This document shows positions 52,177-53,008 of a DNA stretch of 53,008 nucleotides, one piece after another. Both the position numbers and the translations under genes were made by a program. The stretch's first letter is position 1. Each line of letters starts with the position of its first letter. The notes beneath the pieces were generated by a model. It ran no database searches. It worked only from the letters and a program-made list of their open reading frames with translations, and was not told the origin of the DNA. This DNA is from Ignavibacteriales bacterium (GTDB taxonomy: Bacteria > Bacteroidota > Ignavibacteria > Ignavibacteriales > Melioribacteraceae), in contig QZJX01000100.1 in NCBI GenBank assembly GCA_003599395.1, positions 1 through 53,008 on the forward strand, read 5' to 3'.

Positions 52177-52824
52177 TCATGACTTCTTACGTTTTATGTA
52201 GTCCGCGTTGATCTTCTCATTCCAATGATCTTCGATTCTATCGAAAGATCTGAATTCATTGATCGCTTCATGAAGCGCTTCATAGTTGGTTTCAGTCCCT
52301 TTTTTGTCGTTATGGAAGTTCGCGACGCGACTTCTTTTAATCCCCAATCTGTCTGCTTCATTAAAACTATCGATGTTCGCACCTAAGAAAATGAACTCCC
52401 ACCCATATTCTTCAGTTTCAATTGTAATCATTTTCTTGATATCAGCATAGGAATACTCACGACTTGCATTTTCCAATCCATCAGTGGTGATGACAAAAAG
52501 TACTTTTTCAGGTCTTTCTTCTTTACTTAAATGGCGATGGATTTGGGCAATCTTTGTAATCGAACGACCCATGGCATCCAGTAATGCGGTACATCCTCTG
52601 ACATAGTAATCTTTTTCTGTCATCGGTTTGATTTCTTTTAAGTTTTTCCTGTTATGAAGCACTTCAAATCTGTCATCAAATAAAACCGTCGAAACCAAAC
52701 AATCGCCTTCTAATTTTTTCTGTTTCTCAATCACACCATTAAAGCCACCAATCGTATCTTTCTCTAAACCACTCATCGATCCACTACGATCCAAAATAAA
52801 AACCAGTTCTACGTTTTGACTCAT
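52177..52824 (-). CDS. Cytoplasmic VWA-domain protein
   Basis: The protein has 215 residues. The MIDAS metal site is complete: FILDRSGSMSG (DxSxS), GCTALLDAMGRSI (Thr) and VLFVITTDGLENAS (Asp). The C-terminal helix continues with EFIFLGANIDSFNEADRLGI. There is no signal peptide. Proteins of this type are common next to stress and AAA+ systems, but no MoxR-like ATPase is visible here. The RBS AAAGGGTG precedes the ATG. Confidence 0.88.
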   Translation of the reverse strand: MSQNVELVFILDRSGSMSGLEKDTIGGFNGVIEKQKKLEGDCLVSTVLFDDRFEVLHNRKNLKEIKPMTEKDYYVRGCTALLDAMGRSITKIAQIHRHLSKEERPEKVLFVITTDGLENASREYSYADIKKMITIETEEYGWEFIFLGANIDSFNEADRLGIKRSRVANFHNDKKGTETNYEALHEAINEFRSFDRIEDHWNEKINADYIKRKKS

Positions 52825-52893
52825 TCTTTCACCCTTTCTGATTTAAGAATAGCAAATAGTAAACTGGTTTTGGTCAACTGACAGGGGACAAGT

Positions 52894-53007
52894 TTAACTT
52901 TCAGCACCAATCAATTTCTGTTCATAATGGTAAAGCATGAGATTCACTTGATATAGATCATAAATTTCATTTTCGATGTGATATTGACAAATGATATCAA
53001 ACTTCAT
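52894..53007 (-). CDS. C-terminal end or short gene at the window edge
   Basis: A - strand frame reads MKFDIICQYHIENEIYDLYQ, then VNLMLYHYEQKLIGAES and stop. The ATG is at the very edge of the window, so it may be the start or an internal Met of a longer gene. No family recognised. Confidence 0.45.
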   Translation of the reverse strand: MKFDIICQYHIENEIYDLYQVNLMLYHYEQKLIGAES

Positions 53008-53008
53008 A

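Noticed and set aside
1-53008. CRISPR array, tRNA or rRNA genes
   Set aside because: No regularly spaced direct repeats of CRISPR type, no cas genes, and no cloverleaf or rRNA consensus words were found on reading.

Overview
The window is about 53 kb of AT-rich DNA. Genes use ATG or GTG starts behind strong GGAGG-type ribosome binding sites. TGA is used as a stop and tryptophan is TGG, so the code is standard. Gene content (PadR plus HAAS/DUF1700 pair, LuxR, Thoeris, surface lipoproteins, a SipW/TasA-like secreted protein, trimeric purine nucleoside phosphorylase) suggests a low-GC Gram-positive, possibly near the Acholeplasmatales/Izemoplasmatales. That placement is an inference from style and content, because no ribosomal marker is present.

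Layout. 1-4.5 kb (+ strand): the end of a LuxR-type regulator, a small operon (ICMT-like methyltransferase, membrane-anchored alpha/beta hydrolase, small exported protein) and a lipoprotein. 4.7-7.4 kb (- strand): membrane proteins with a PadR regulator and its HAAS partner. 7.5-13 kb (- strand): a WYL regulator translationally coupled to a PD-(D/E)XK nuclease, a second PD-(D/E)XK protein, a DUF2785 protein, a signal-peptide membrane protein and a GNAT-membrane fusion. 13.2-18.7 kb: a 1300-residue repeat-built surface protein, an endonuclease I lipoprotein and a DUF4177-like protein. 19-22.4 kb: a MATE transporter with a highly structured leader RNA, a 55-residue Asn-rich protein, and a DUF3644 protein carrying an R-x4-H HEPN-like motif convergent with a roughly 90-nt structured small RNA that has its own promoter and terminator.

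22.8-44.6 kb is a defence island. In - strand transcription order it holds Thoeris (ThsA SIR2-SLOG, ThsB TIR), a PHP-ABC ATPase of TrlF-like architecture with a small coupled partner, a pair of overlapping large serine recombinases (+ strand) facing an excisionase-like regulator across a 24-bp perfect inverted repeat, an orphan methylase fused to a specificity-like domain with a coupled unknown protein, and a type I restriction operon hsdM-hsdS-(8-TM membrane protein)-hsdR, then RmuC and two more genes. The central recombinase pair resembles SCC elements in layout, although homology to Ccr cannot be shown here.

45.2-53 kb returns to chromosomal-type genes: purine nucleoside phosphorylase, a membrane protein, a DEAD-box helicase with an attenuator-like hairpin in its leader, a 1145-residue S41-protease lipoprotein, a VWA-domain protein, and a gene running into the window edge.

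The most unusual items are the DUF3644/HEPN gene with its convergent small RNA (a candidate RNA-regulated RNase defence module), the multi-hairpin RNA in the MATE leader, the membrane protein inserted in the hsd operon, and the diverged repeat lying upstream of both the Thoeris and PHP-ATPase operons.
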